This document shows positions 44,402-53,080 of a stretch of DNA of 64,000 bases, piece after piece. The notes beneath the pieces were generated by a model. It was not told the DNA's origin. It saw only the letters and a list, made by a program, of their open reading frames with translations, and did no database searches. The position numbers were made by a program, and so were the translations under genes. The DNA comes from Deltaproteobacteria bacterium (GTDB lineage: Bacteria > Myxococcota_A > UBA796 > CAJQPC01). How positions within the stretch are numbered: position 1 is the first letter of the stretch; each line of letters begins with the position of its first letter. The DNA lies in NCBI GenBank assembly GCA_016717595.1, contig JADKFE010000030.1, positions 39,297 to 103,296 on the forward strand, read 5' to 3'.

Positions 44402-46495
44402 TCAGCTCTGGGCGCCGGAGCGGTCCACGGTGATGACGCCCCGGATTCGCTCTAAACGGCGGATGAGGTTCTGGAGCTCCGCGACGCTGCCGACGCCGAC
44501 CTCTAGGGAGATCTCCGCCTTCTCGTCGTTCAGCCGCCGAGAGTTGACCCCGGTGATGTTGATGCCCGCGTCCGAGCAGGCCTGGGTGATGTTCGCCAAC
44601 AGGCCGGGGCGGTCGGCGCAGATGACGCGCACCGCCGCCGCCACCGCCGAGCCTTTGGCCTTGGCGTTCCACTCCACCGGCACGCGGCGCTCGGGCTCAA
44701 AGGCGAGGAGCTGGGGGCAGCTTCGGCGGTGAATCGAGATGCCACGACCGCGGGTGATGTAGCCCGCGACGGGATCTCCGGGGAGCGGGTTGCAGCAGTT
44801 GGCGCGGCTGACGAGCACGTCCTCTTCGCCGCCGATGAGCACCGGCGTAGGCTCGGTGCCCCGCAGCTTGTCGAGCACCCGGCCCACCAAGGTGCGCTCA
44901 ACCTCGGGCGTCTCCTCGATCTTCTGATCGGGGAGCAGCTCCTTCACGACGGCGCGTAAGACCGTGTGGCCTTGGGCGAGGTTTAAGAACAGCTCATCGG
45001 GCTCGCGGATGTTGTTCGTCTTGAGCAGGCGCTTGAGCGCGCCGCTCTTCACCACGCCGTTGAGCGAGCTGCCGAACTTCTTGAGCTCGTTCTCCAGCAT
45101 CTCCCGGCCCAGCCGGGCGCCGGTCTCGCGCTCCTCGTTGCGCAAGTAGCGTCGAATCCGGGCCATCGCCCGACCGGTCTTGACGAACTCCAGCCAGTCG
45201 CGACGGGGGTGTTGATCCTTCGAGGTGAGGATCTCGACGGTGTCGCCGGAGTTGAGCGTGGTGCGTAAGGTCATCATGCGCCCGTTGACCTTGGCGCCGA
45301 CGCAGTGGTGACCGACCTCGGAGTGGATGGAGTACGCGAAGTCGAGGGTGGTGGCGCCCACGGGCAGCGACTTCACGTCCCCCGCCGGGGTGAACACGAA
45401 GACCTCGTTGCGGAAGAGGTCAATCTTGACCGCCTCCATAAACTCGACGGGATCGTCAACATCCTTGGCCGACTCAAACAGCTCGCGGAGCTGGAGCATT
45501 CGGGCCAGGTCGTCGGGGCGGATCGCGAGGTGCCCCTCTTTGTAGCGCCAATGCGCGGCGATGCCCTGCTCGGCCACCCGGTGCATGTCCCGGGTGCGGA
45601 TCTGAATCTCCATCCGCCGGTTGCCGGGCCCGAACACGGTCGTGTGTAAGGACTGGTAACCGTTGGATTTTGGCATCGCGATGAAGTCTTTGATGCGCTC
45701 GTGCAGCGGCCGATAGAACGAGTGCACATAGCCCAAGGTGGCGTAGCAGTCGGTGAGGCTCTCGACGATGACCCGGAAGGCGTGGATGTCGTAGAGCTGC
45801 TCAAACTCCAGCTTGTCCGCGCTCATCTTGCGGTAGACGGAGTAGAGGTGTTTGGCGCGGCCGCTCACCTCCCCCTTGATGCCCGCGGCGGAGAGCCGGT
45901 CGGTGAGCTCTTGGGTGACCGAGCGCACCCAGGCGTCACGGGCCTCTTTGGACTCCTCCATCTTGGCGAGGAGCTCGTCGTATTTGTCGGGGTGGAGGTT
46001 CTGGAAGCAGAGGTCTTCCAGCTCACAACGAATCGCCGACAGGCCCAGCCGCGCCGCCAGAGGCGTGTAGATGCCGAGGGTCTCCTCAGCGATGCGCTGG
46101 CGCTTCTCGGGCTTCATCGAGTCCAAGGTGCGCATGTTGTGCAGGCGGTCGGCGAGCTTCACCAAGATGACGCGGATGTCTTTGGACATCGCCAACATCA
46201 TCTTTCGGAAGTTCTCGGCGGCGGCCTCCTCTTTGGACCGGAAGTGCAGCTTGCCGATCTTGGTGACCCCATCGACCAGCTCCGCGATGACCGGGGAGAA
46301 CAGCTCGGCGAGCTCCTCCCGGGTGGCCATCGTGTCCTCGATGGTGTCGTGCAGCAGCGCCGTGGCGATGGTGTCTACGTCGAGCTGCATCTCCGCGAGG
46401 ATCGCGGCCACGGCCAGCGGGTGCGTGAAGTACGCCTCTCCGCTCTTTCGGACCTGCTCCTTGTGCGCCTTCGCCGCGTAAAAGTACGCGCGCAT
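44402..46495 (-). CDS. spoT: Bifunctional (p)ppGpp synthetase/hydrolase
   Basis: Makes and degrades (p)ppGpp, the stringent-response alarmone. HD hydrolase domain with LLHDTIEDT (His49-Asp50) and LVKLADRLHNMRTL; synthetase domain (SGRAKHLYSVYRKM, IHAFRVIVES, NGYQSLHTTVFGP); TGS domain (VFVFTPAGDVKSLPVGATTLDFAY); C-terminal Cys/His region (RANCCNPLPGDPVAGY) and ACT domain (VICADRPGLLANITQACSDAGIN). Hydrolase and synthetase look intact. Anomaly: conserved family sequence continues upstream of the first start (LRKYADNADLDLVMRAY, to about 46540) without any ATG, GTG or TTG before an in-frame stop, so the real N-terminus is ~15-20 residues longer and an indel has probably removed its start. Lies between gmk and coaX. 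Confidence 0.92.
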   Translation of the reverse strand: MRAYFYAAKAHKEQVRKSGEAYFTHPLAVAAILAEMQLDVDTIATALLHDTIEDTMATREELAELFSPVIAELVDGVTKIGKLHFRSKEEAAAENFRKMMLAMSKDIRVILVKLADRLHNMRTLDSMKPEKRQRIAEETLGIYTPLAARLGLSAIRCELEDLCFQNLHPDKYDELLAKMEESKEARDAWVRSVTQELTDRLSAAGIKGEVSGRAKHLYSVYRKMSADKLEFEQLYDIHAFRVIVESLTDCYATLGYVHSFYRPLHERIKDFIAMPKSNGYQSLHTTVFGPGNRRMEIQIRTRDMHRVAEQGIAAHWRYKEGHLAIRPDDLARMLQLRELFESAKDVDDPVEFMEAVKIDLFRNEVFVFTPAGDVKSLPVGATTLDFAYSIHSEVGHHCVGAKVNGRMMTLRTTLNSGDTVEILTSKDQHPRRDWLEFVKTGRAMARIRRYLRNEERETGARLGREMLENELKKFGSSLNGVVKSGALKRLLKTNNIREPDELFLNLAQGHTVLRAVVKELLPDQKIEETPEVERTLVGRVLDKLRGTEPTPVLIGGEEDVLVSRANCCNPLPGDPVAGYITRGRGISIHRRSCPQLLAFEPERRVPVEWNAKAKGSAVAAAVRVICADRPGLLANITQACSDAGINITGVNSRRLNDEKAEISLEVGVGSVAELQNLIRRLERIRGVITVDRSGAQS

Positions 46496-46622
46496 CACGA
46501 GGTCGAGGTCGGCGTTGTCCGCGTATTTGCGGAGAGATCTTAGGGGTGCAAGGCGTGGCGGTCCTCAGGGTCCGATCTTCCCGCCAACCAAGGGGGGGCG
46601 GCTCGGCCGAGCCCTGGGCTTA

Positions 46623-47264
46623 TCACCGCGCGGGGCTCGTCATCGCTGTCACGAGGGTTTCACGGCGGGCGCGGCGCTGAAGCTCGGCGACGAGAACGGC
46701 CTGGAAGCAGTCATGGGCGGTCTCGAGGTCGTCGTTCACGATGAGGTATTGAAACTCGCCGCAGCCGTCGATCTGCTGTGTGGCCTCGCGCAAACGTCGC
46801 TGAATCACCGCTTCGCTGTCGGTGGCGCGACCCCGCAGACGCGCCTCCAGCACCGCGAGGCTCTCGGGGAGCACAAAGAGCGTCACCACCTCGGGCATCG
46901 CCTTCATCACCTGCCGGGCGCCGAGGAGGTCGATCTCCAGCAGGATCGACTGACCGGCGCGTAAGGCGGCCTCGACCGGAGCGCGTAAGGTGCCGTAACG
47001 GTTGCCGTAGACCTCGGCCCACTCCAGGAGCTCACCCGAGGCGACGAGGCCCTCAAACCGCTCGGGGCTCACGAAGTGGTAGTCCACGCCGTCTACCTCA
47101 CCCACCCGCGGCGGGCGGGTGGTGGCCGAGACCGACCAGGCGATGCCCGGCACCGCCGCCAAGGCCGCGCGAACCAAGGTGGTCTTGCCCGTGCCCGAGG
47201 CCCCGGTGACCACAAACAGCGCGCCTTGATCGGGGCGGCGCCAGGTGCGTAGGGTGAGGCTCAT
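46623..47264 (-). CDS. gmk: Guanylate kinase
   Basis: Converts GMP to GDP with ATP. The 213-residue protein has the P-loop GASGTGKTT (21-29), SATTRPPRVGEVDGVDYHFV (GMP-binding Arg and Tyr positions, about 46-65), LLEWAEVYGNRYGT and ILLEIDLLGARQVMK (about 107-121). It begins inside the stop of yicC (ATGA) and is followed, 124 bases later, by relA/spoT. The usual small rpoZ gene between gmk and spoT is not visible in that gap; the gap includes a 14-base palindrome GGCTCGGCCGAGCC at 46601. Confidence 0.95.
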   Translation of the reverse strand: MSLTLRTWRRPDQGALFVVTGASGTGKTTLVRAALAAVPGIAWSVSATTRPPRVGEVDGVDYHFVSPERFEGLVASGELLEWAEVYGNRYGTLRAPVEAALRAGQSILLEIDLLGARQVMKAMPEVVTLFVLPESLAVLEARLRGRATDSEAVIQRRLREATQQIDGCGEFQYLIVNDDLETAHDCFQAVLVAELQRRARRETLVTAMTSPAR

Positions 47265-48133
47265 TCGACGTTCGCCACCTGCTCACGAATACGCTCAAGC
47301 GCGGTCTTCATCTCGACGACGAGGCTTGAGACGGCGTGCTCGGCGGCTTTGGAGCCGATGGTGTTGATCTCGCGGTTCATCTCTTGGGCCAAGAAGTCGA
47401 GCTTGCGGCCCACGGGCTCATCGAGCTCAAGGGCCCGGCGAAACTGCGAGAAGTGGGAGGAGAGGCGGGTGAGCTCTTCAGCCACGTCGGCCTTGTCGGC
47501 GAGGATCGCCGCCTCTTGGGCGAGGCGGTCGGGATCGACCCGGTCGGAGACGAGCTTGTTGAGGCGGTCCATCAGGCGCAGGCGCATCCGGGAGGCGACC
47601 TCACCGGACTCGGCCTCGACGCGCTGGTTGAGGTCGTCGAGCTCATCGAGCTGCTCACGGAACGCCCGGCACAGGGCCTCCCCCTCACGCTGGCGCATGT
47701 CGGCGAGGTGGTCCATGGCGGCGTTGAGCGCGGCCTCGACGACGGACCACTCCGAGGTGACGTCTACCTCTTCTTCGACGCTCGTGAGCACGCCCGGCAG
47801 CCCGGCGATGTACGACACGGGGATACGCGCGTCGACGTTGGGGAGCTGCTCCGCGAGGTCCATCAAGGTGCGGTGGTAGGCCCGGGCGAGGCCCACATCG
47901 GCCATGATCCCGTGGCGGCCTTCGCGGCACACCCGGCGCATGGTGACGTCGATGCGGCCACGCGAGAAGCGCGCCTTGAGGATGTTCGTGATGCGAGGCT
48001 CCATCGCCGCGTACTCGCGGGGGCAGCGGAGCTGAAGGTCGCGGAAGCGGTTGTTCACCGACTTCAGCTCCACCGTCACCGTCACCCCGCCGCCGCTCGC
48101 CTCACCGCGGCCGAAGCCGGTCATGGAGTTCAT
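47261..48133 (-). CDS. yicC: YicC-family endoribonuclease
   Basis: RNase of the YicC/YloC family, which takes part in small-RNA and mRNA decay. The 290-residue protein starts with the invariant MNSMTGFGRGEA, followed by ELKSVNNRFRDLQLRCPREY (about 23-42), and ends with EEL...FLAQEMNREINTIGSKA (about 250-270) near the C-terminus. It is the first gene of a run continuing into gmk, with which it overlaps by four bases, and this gene order is widely conserved. Upstream, 75 bases separate it from the lipoprotein gene. Confidence 0.94.
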   Translation of the reverse strand: MNSMTGFGRGEASGGGVTVTVELKSVNNRFRDLQLRCPREYAAMEPRITNILKARFSRGRIDVTMRRVCREGRHGIMADVGLARAYHRTLMDLAEQLPNVDARIPVSYIAGLPGVLTSVEEEVDVTSEWSVVEAALNAAMDHLADMRQREGEALCRAFREQLDELDDLNQRVEAESGEVASRMRLRLMDRLNKLVSDRVDPDRLAQEAAILADKADVAEELTRLSSHFSQFRRALELDEPVGRKLDFLAQEMNREINTIGSKAAEHAVSSLVVEMKTALERIREQVANVE

Positions 48134-48208
48134 ACGTCCTCTCGTCGGGCCATGGGGCCCGGGGCCACCGCATAACCCGACCCCGACGCGGCGCGCAGGG
48201 GGCGGCGA

Positions 48209-49114
48209 TCAGCAATCGCCGGACTGGCCCTTGTCGCACTCGTATTCGCAGTTGGCGCCGTTGGCCTCGAAGGTGAAGGTGCAGGTGAGGTTCTCATCGG
48301 GGTAGGTCACGATCTGCTGGCCGGAGCCGTCGTAGTTGAGGTTTTGATCCACGATCACGACGACGGCGCCGTCTTCACGCTGCTCGTACTTCGCCCACGA
48401 GGCCCCGCTGATGTCCCCGCCGAAGGTGCCCTCGGACTCAACCCCGTCGCCTGACTGGTAAAACTCGCCGTCCCAGGTGCCGTTGGCCTCTTGCTCGATG
48501 CTGTCTTGGTACAGCTCCGAGATGAGGTCGTAGTCGGTGGAGCGGGACTGGGCGCCGCCGGAGAGGAACGTGAGGCGCTGCTCGTAGAAGCCGCCGCCGG
48601 GGTCGATCTCGATGAGGCCCTCGATACGGTTCTCGCTCACCACCTCGTAGTCCATACGAACCGGCTCGGCGCCCTCGTTGATCGTGGTCACCGAGCCCGC
48701 GCAGCCGGCGCGCTCGTGTCGCTCGGTCCAGGCGCCGGTGACGCCCAAGACGTCGGTGGCGGTGACGCTGAGGATCACGTCGAGATCGCCGTCCTCGTAC
48801 ACCGTGCCATAGCCCTCGGCGGCGTAGTCGGCGATGGTGTGCCGGGCGAGGTAACGACGGGTGAAGTCGAAGTCGCCCGTGGCCTCGTCGTAGCCGCCCT
48901 TCGCCGAGACGATCCATTGTTCGGGGGGGTCCACCTCAAAGACCCACTCGCTGCCGTCGGCGTCGCCCTGATCGACGTAGGTGCTGAGGTCGCCCCACCA
49001 CGACACGAAGTCATGCTCGCAGGCGCCGCGCCCCTTGAGGTTGCCCCGATCGAGGAGGCCGCAGCCGGTGAAGGCGAGGAGCGCGGGGACGACGATGACG
49101 GAGCGCGGGCGCAT
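48209..49114 (-). CDS. Putative lipoprotein of unknown function
   Basis: A 301-residue protein with signal peptide and lipobox AFTGC (Cys18). The mature protein is acidic and rich in Tyr, Trp and Asp, with beta-strand patterns (GSEWVFEVDPPEQWIV, YDEATGDFDFTRRYLARHT, GAVVVIVDQNLNYDG) and a Cys-containing C-terminus (CTFTFEANGANCEYECDKG) likely to form disulfides. No domain is recognised. ATG at 49112-49114 with AGAGAGGT upstream; an earlier in-frame ATG at 49156 would destroy the signal peptide. Transcribed in the same direction as the methyltransferase gene upstream, 60 bases apart. Confidence 0.68.
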   Translation of the reverse strand: MRPRSVIVVPALLAFTGCGLLDRGNLKGRGACEHDFVSWWGDLSTYVDQGDADGSEWVFEVDPPEQWIVSAKGGYDEATGDFDFTRRYLARHTIADYAAEGYGTVYEDGDLDVILSVTATDVLGVTGAWTERHERAGCAGSVTTINEGAEPVRMDYEVVSENRIEGLIEIDPGGGFYEQRLTFLSGGAQSRSTDYDLISELYQDSIEQEANGTWDGEFYQSGDGVESEGTFGGDISGASWAKYEQREDGAVVVIVDQNLNYDGSGQQIVTYPDENLTCTFTFEANGANCEYECDKGQSGDC

Positions 49115-49174
49115 ACCGACCTCTCTGGTTTCGCTGGCCTCCCAATGTAGCGTCAACTTGGGCCCGGTCCACCG

Positions 49175-50743
49175 TCAGGGTGAACCGAAGGACACGAGGC
49201 GCGCGACCTCCGCCGGGCTGAGCCCATACGCCGCGCCGAGATCGCCGTCGTCCGACGCCCTGAGCCAGCCCGGAGGCAGCGGGATCGCCGCGAGGTCGTG
49301 GGGATAAAGATCGAGGCGGGGGCCACGCTCCAGGCGCAGCAGCCCCGGCGTGAGCGGGTGGCGGAGCAGACGTTGAACCCGGCCTAGGGCCTCAAGCGCC
49401 GTGACGCCGTCTAAGCAGGCCCCAGCCCGCGGTCGGAGCACGTTGAGGGTGTGCCCGGCGAAGGTGTCACCTTCATCCAAGCTCACGAGCACCTGCCCCG
49501 GCGGGGTGATGCGCTGGATGAGCAGCTTGGGGCCCAAAAAGAGCGCCGGCCGTTTGGCCCGATGCATTCGCTCTGGCGCATACCACAAGTAGCGCACTCG
49601 CCCGACCTTCAGATCTTGGGCGTCGACATACGGCACCCGCCCCTGCCCGGGCTCATCGCTCAACAGCGCCGCTTTGCCGCCGCCCGGCCCGTGGGCCACG
49701 ACCCCGGTGTCGATCTCAAAGAGATCCCCCAAGACCTGGCCGCTCCGACGCGCGCGGGCGGCGAGCTCTGGGTCTCCAGCGCGGATCTTGGGGTGAATCG
49801 GCGCGCCGTGCAGGCCGAGGAGCGCCGTGGCCTTTGGGCCCTCCGCCCAGCAGGGCCCGTCGTGGGGCGCGTGGGCGCGGGCGAGGCCCAGGGCGACGGA
49901 GGCCCCGGCGCCGGTGAAGCCCTCAAAGTCGGTCAGCGTGATGAGGCCGTGCTCGGCGAGGAGCCGCTGGCGCAGCGGGAGGCCGTAGGGCTGGGCGAGC
50001 GCCGGAGACGGCAAGACCATCGCCGCGAGCCCGCCCCGGCGCACACGGCTGAGGGCCAAGATCAGAAACGGGATCGAGAGATCCCAGCGCCCGATCAGCC
50101 ACGGCAGGCGCCTCACGAGCGCGGCGCGGGTGGCCTTGTCTTGGGCCTCGGCGCGCACAAAGGGCGGGTTGATGAGCAAGATCGCCGGGGGCTCCTCGTC
50201 GATGGCGCTGGGCTCGGCGAGGCCGTCGCGCTGGCGAAGCTGGGCCTGGGGCAGCGCCACCTGGGCCACGGCCAGCGCCGCGGCGTGGACGTCCTCTCCG
50301 ATGAGCGGCCCTCCACCTCCGCGCTCGGCCTGGGCGAGCAGCAGGGCCCCGGCGCCGCAGGCGGGGTCTAAGCTAGGCCCGTGGAGCCCGCCGTCTTGCC
50401 CCGCCAACAGCCCCACGAGGCGCCGCGCCATCGACCGGGGCGTGTCCCAGGCGCCGAGGGCCTTACGCCGCTCGGGGTCGAGGGTGGGGATCGGCTGGCC
50501 TTGAGACACCTTCACGCCCGAGAGATGGGGCGCGCGCAGGCGCAGAGCGCGGCTCAAGGCGCCATCTTTGGGCGCGCGGCGGATCTTCGCCCTGGCGAGG
50601 GCCCCAGCCTCCTCCACCACCCGCCAAGGATCTGCGGCGACGGCCTCCGCGGCGGCGCGGCTCGCGGCGACCTCGTCCCCACCCGCGGCGGCGACGGCGA
50701 GGTAGGCGCGGAGCGCGGCGTCATCCGAGGGGGCTTTGGGCAT
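49175..50743 (-). CDS. Adenine-specific DNA methyltransferase, solitary
   Basis: A 522-residue enzyme with the N6-adenine methyltransferase plan of type I/IIG and Eco57I-like systems: LGAWDTPRSMARRLV (97-111, the -TP- motif preceding the catalytic domain), SAM-binding DPACGAG (126-132), catalytic NPPF (192-195), and a C-terminal part (about 360-520) that looks like a target-recognition region (VLGDLFEIDTGVVAHG, PYVDAQDLKVGRVRY, GDTFAGHTLNVLRP). There is no nuclease domain and no restriction gene nearby. It sits between a lipoprotein and the glycosyltransferase genes. ATG 50743 lacks a strong ribosome site, so the start is uncertain; methylation of another substrate cannot be excluded. Confidence 0.8.
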   Translation of the reverse strand: MPKAPSDDAALRAYLAVAAAGGDEVAASRAAAEAVAADPWRVVEEAGALARAKIRRAPKDGALSRALRLRAPHLSGVKVSQGQPIPTLDPERRKALGAWDTPRSMARRLVGLLAGQDGGLHGPSLDPACGAGALLLAQAERGGGGPLIGEDVHAAALAVAQVALPQAQLRQRDGLAEPSAIDEEPPAILLINPPFVRAEAQDKATRAALVRRLPWLIGRWDLSIPFLILALSRVRRGGLAAMVLPSPALAQPYGLPLRQRLLAEHGLITLTDFEGFTGAGASVALGLARAHAPHDGPCWAEGPKATALLGLHGAPIHPKIRAGDPELAARARRSGQVLGDLFEIDTGVVAHGPGGGKAALLSDEPGQGRVPYVDAQDLKVGRVRYLWYAPERMHRAKRPALFLGPKLLIQRITPPGQVLVSLDEGDTFAGHTLNVLRPRAGACLDGVTALEALGRVQRLLRHPLTPGLLRLERGPRLDLYPHDLAAIPLPPGWLRASDDGDLGAAYGLSPAEVARLVSFGSP

Positions 50744-50804
50744 CAGGGCGAGGTCCAGACAGAGGTGCCGCGACAACAACCACCCCGGACCGTTGGCCGG
50801 GGCC

Positions 50805-51932
50805 TCAGCGTGTAACCGATGGGCCCGGCGACACCAGGGACGCGGGTCGCCAGCCCGCCTCGGCCCAAGCGCGAAGCAGGCCGTCCGCTTGGCCCGCGAC
50901 GGTGAAGCCCTCGACCACCCGCGCCCGGCCCGCGAGGCCCCGGCGACGGCGCTCCTCGGGGTGCCGCCAGGCGTCAGAGAGGGCCTCCACGAGGGCCTGC
51001 TCATCGTCTGGGGGCACGATCCACGCCGTCTGCTCATCCACAAGCTCGTCCAAGCCGGGCAGGCTCGTCGTCACCACGGGCAGGCCCGCGGCCATCGCCT
51101 CCATCATCGCCACGGGCACGCCGTCCCGGTCGCCGTCGGGGGCCACGCGGCAGGGCAAGACGAACATGCTGGCAGACCTGTACAACGCCACGATCTCAGG
51201 CGTGGGGCGCAGTCCGAGGATCTCCACCGCGCCGCTCGTGAGCTCCGCCGGAGCGTCCGTCGCCAGCCGCGCGCGCAGGCCGGGCACCTGGGGCACGGCG
51301 CGGATCAGCAGATCGAGCCCCTTCTTGGGCACAAATCGCCCCACAGACACCGCCGGGCCGTCGCCCTCTGGCCGCGCCGACTCCCACGCCCCCGGGTTCA
51401 CCCCGCAGCGCACCACCGTGGCCGTCACGCCGTACCGACGTTTGATCTCTGAGGCGTTGTGCGCGCTCACGGTGAGCACCACGGCGGCGCCGCGTAAGAC
51501 GTCCTCTAAGCTCGGGCGGGGCCGAAAGAGATCGACGGCGTGAACGGTGACCCCGTACGGCACACGACCGCAGGCGGCGAGGGCCTGGGCCCACTCCGCG
51601 CCCTCCCCGGCGAAGTGGGCGTGCAGCGCGTCCTCGGGGCCAAGGGCGCCCACCAGCCCCGCCGCCCGCGCCGCACGTTTGAGCCCCTGTCGTTCCCTCA
51701 GCGCGCTCAGCGCCGCGCGCCCCGCCGGGCCCGACACCAACTCAACCAACCCGCCAACACCGGGCCTCAACGGCGTCCAGGGCGGGACGTCGGTGAGCCC
51801 AGCGCCGTCGGCCCGCGCGCCCAAGGCCACCAAGCCCAACGGCATCCCCCGGGCGGCGACCTCGATGGCCTCGCGGTACACGAAGGTCTCGGTGAGCGTG
51901 GGGAAGTAGCGTAAAACATAGACCAGGGCCAT
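50805..51932 (-). CDS. Glycosyltransferase, GT4-like
   Basis: A 375-residue GT-B fold transferase. The opening VYVLRYFPTLTETFVYREA is the hallmark of one GT4 branch; the C-terminal half has VGRFVPKKGLDLLIRAVP and the E-x7-E-type motif GVPVAMMEAMAAGLPVV with EL near the sugar-nucleotide site. It probably transfers a hexose from a nucleotide sugar during surface polysaccharide or LPS synthesis at the cytoplasmic face of the inner membrane. Last of five sugar-transfer genes in the same direction; it starts two bases after the preceding gene's stop. Confidence 0.87.
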   Translation of the reverse strand: MALVYVLRYFPTLTETFVYREAIEVAARGMPLGLVALGARADGAGLTDVPPWTPLRPGVGGLVELVSGPAGRAALSALRERQGLKRAARAAGLVGALGPEDALHAHFAGEGAEWAQALAACGRVPYGVTVHAVDLFRPRPSLEDVLRGAAVVLTVSAHNASEIKRRYGVTATVVRCGVNPGAWESARPEGDGPAVSVGRFVPKKGLDLLIRAVPQVPGLRARLATDAPAELTSGAVEILGLRPTPEIVALYRSASMFVLPCRVAPDGDRDGVPVAMMEAMAAGLPVVTTSLPGLDELVDEQTAWIVPPDDEQALVEALSDAWRHPEERRRRGLAGRARVVEGFTVAGQADGLLRAWAEAGWRPASLVSPGPSVTR

Positions 51933-51934
51933 GC

Positions 51935-53080
51935 TTAGCTGCTGCCCTTGGCGGCGCGCTCCAGCACGGGGAGGAGCTCCTGCGCCCGGTCGGCCCAGCT
52001 TCGTAGGTGTCGGCGCCGCCCGCGCTGATCGGGGCCCTCGATCAGGGCCCGCTCGATCGCCTCAGCCAAGGAGTCCGCGTCCCCCGGCGTATACCAGAAG
52101 CTCAACTCGTCGTCCATGACCTCACGGAGGGTCGGCAGGTCGGGCAGCACCAGGGGCAGGCCCACGGCGCGGTAATCCCAGAGCTTGAGGGGGTTACACA
52201 GCCAGCGCCCGAAGAGGTTGTCGTCGAGGGCGACGACGGCGCAGCGCCAGCGGGCGACACGGTCGGGAACGGCGGCGTAGGGCTGGTCTCCCGGGGTGAG
52301 CAGGTTAGGGGGCAAGGGCTGGAGCGCGGCGATCTCCTCTGCGGAGCCGCCAAGAAGCTCAACCCGCACGTCCTCGGGCAACATCGGCGCGGCGCGCACC
52401 AAGGTGAGCAGGCCCTTGAAGCTGCGCAAGGAGCCGAGGTAGCCCACGACGGGCTCGGGGCCGGGCCGCCAGTCCCGCACGCGGCTCGACGCCGTGGCGT
52501 TGTAAACCACAGCCCGGTTCTCGGGGAGCGCGCCGGGGTGGGCCCGCTCCAGAAGCCGCATCGTGCCGTCGCAGTTGGTCACCAGGCCCGCGCACTCCTT
52601 GAGCAGGCGGTCCTCGAGGGCTCGCAGCGGGGCCGGGTCTTCACGCGCCTCCAAGGCCAGCTCAGAGTCGACCTCATGGGCCTCGAGCACGACCGGCGGG
52701 CCCCACGGCAAGACGCTGTACTCATCGACGTAACGTTTGGCGCGGGCGAGGATCACCGCCGGGCGCGTCGTGTCGCGGCTGGCCCGCCACCACCACCACA
52801 GCGCGTGTTTGCGGAACCAGAGGCCCTGGGGCCCGGGCTGGGCCGTCGGCGAGAGCTTCAGGATCAGGTTCGGATGTGGCGGGAGCGCGTAGTAGCTGAG
52901 CACCTCGGCCACGGTCGGCAGCTCGCTCTGGGGCATGTTGTCCCGAGGCGCGTCCGCCAGAAGCGTCACCTCACAGCCCGCCACGGCCAAGGCGTGGCAG
53001 GTGTTGAGCACCTGAATCGACTGGGCCCGCGTTGAGGGCAGCCGAGGCCGATAGAGGTGCAGCACACGCAGGGCGCTCAT
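51935..53080 (-). CDS. Glycosyltransferase, GT4-like
   Basis: A 381-residue GT-B-type protein: N-terminal LRVLHLYRPRLPSTRAQSIQ with the Rossmann beta strand, and C-terminal VVGYLGSLRSFKGLLTLVRA and NPLKLWDYRAVGLPLV, the last matching the glutamate-poor end of the GT4 motif. Trp-rich segment ALWWWWRASRD near residue 105. Donor and acceptor unknown. Its ATG overlaps the stop of the upstream gene by four bases, marking a tightly coupled cluster. Confidence 0.82.
   Translation of the reverse strand: MSALRVLHLYRPRLPSTRAQSIQVLNTCHALAVAGCEVTLLADAPRDNMPQSELPTVAEVLSYYALPPHPNLILKLSPTAQPGPQGLWFRKHALWWWWRASRDTTRPAVILARAKRYVDEYSVLPWGPPVVLEAHEVDSELALEAREDPAPLRALEDRLLKECAGLVTNCDGTMRLLERAHPGALPENRAVVYNATASSRVRDWRPGPEPVVGYLGSLRSFKGLLTLVRAAPMLPEDVRVELLGGSAEEIAALQPLPPNLLTPGDQPYAAVPDRVARWRCAVVALDDNLFGRWLCNPLKLWDYRAVGLPLVLPDLPTLREVMDDELSFWYTPGDADSLAEAIERALIEGPDQRGRRRHLRSWADRAQELLPVLERAAKGSS

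Noticed and set aside
46601..46614. Palindrome GGCTCGGCCGAGCC as an operator
   Set aside because: A 14-base palindrome is plausible by chance at this GC content; no second copy upstream of related genes was found.
49175..50743. Complete restriction-modification system
   Set aside because: Only a methyltransferase is visible; no nuclease motif such as PD-(D/E)xK was seen in it or in the neighbours.
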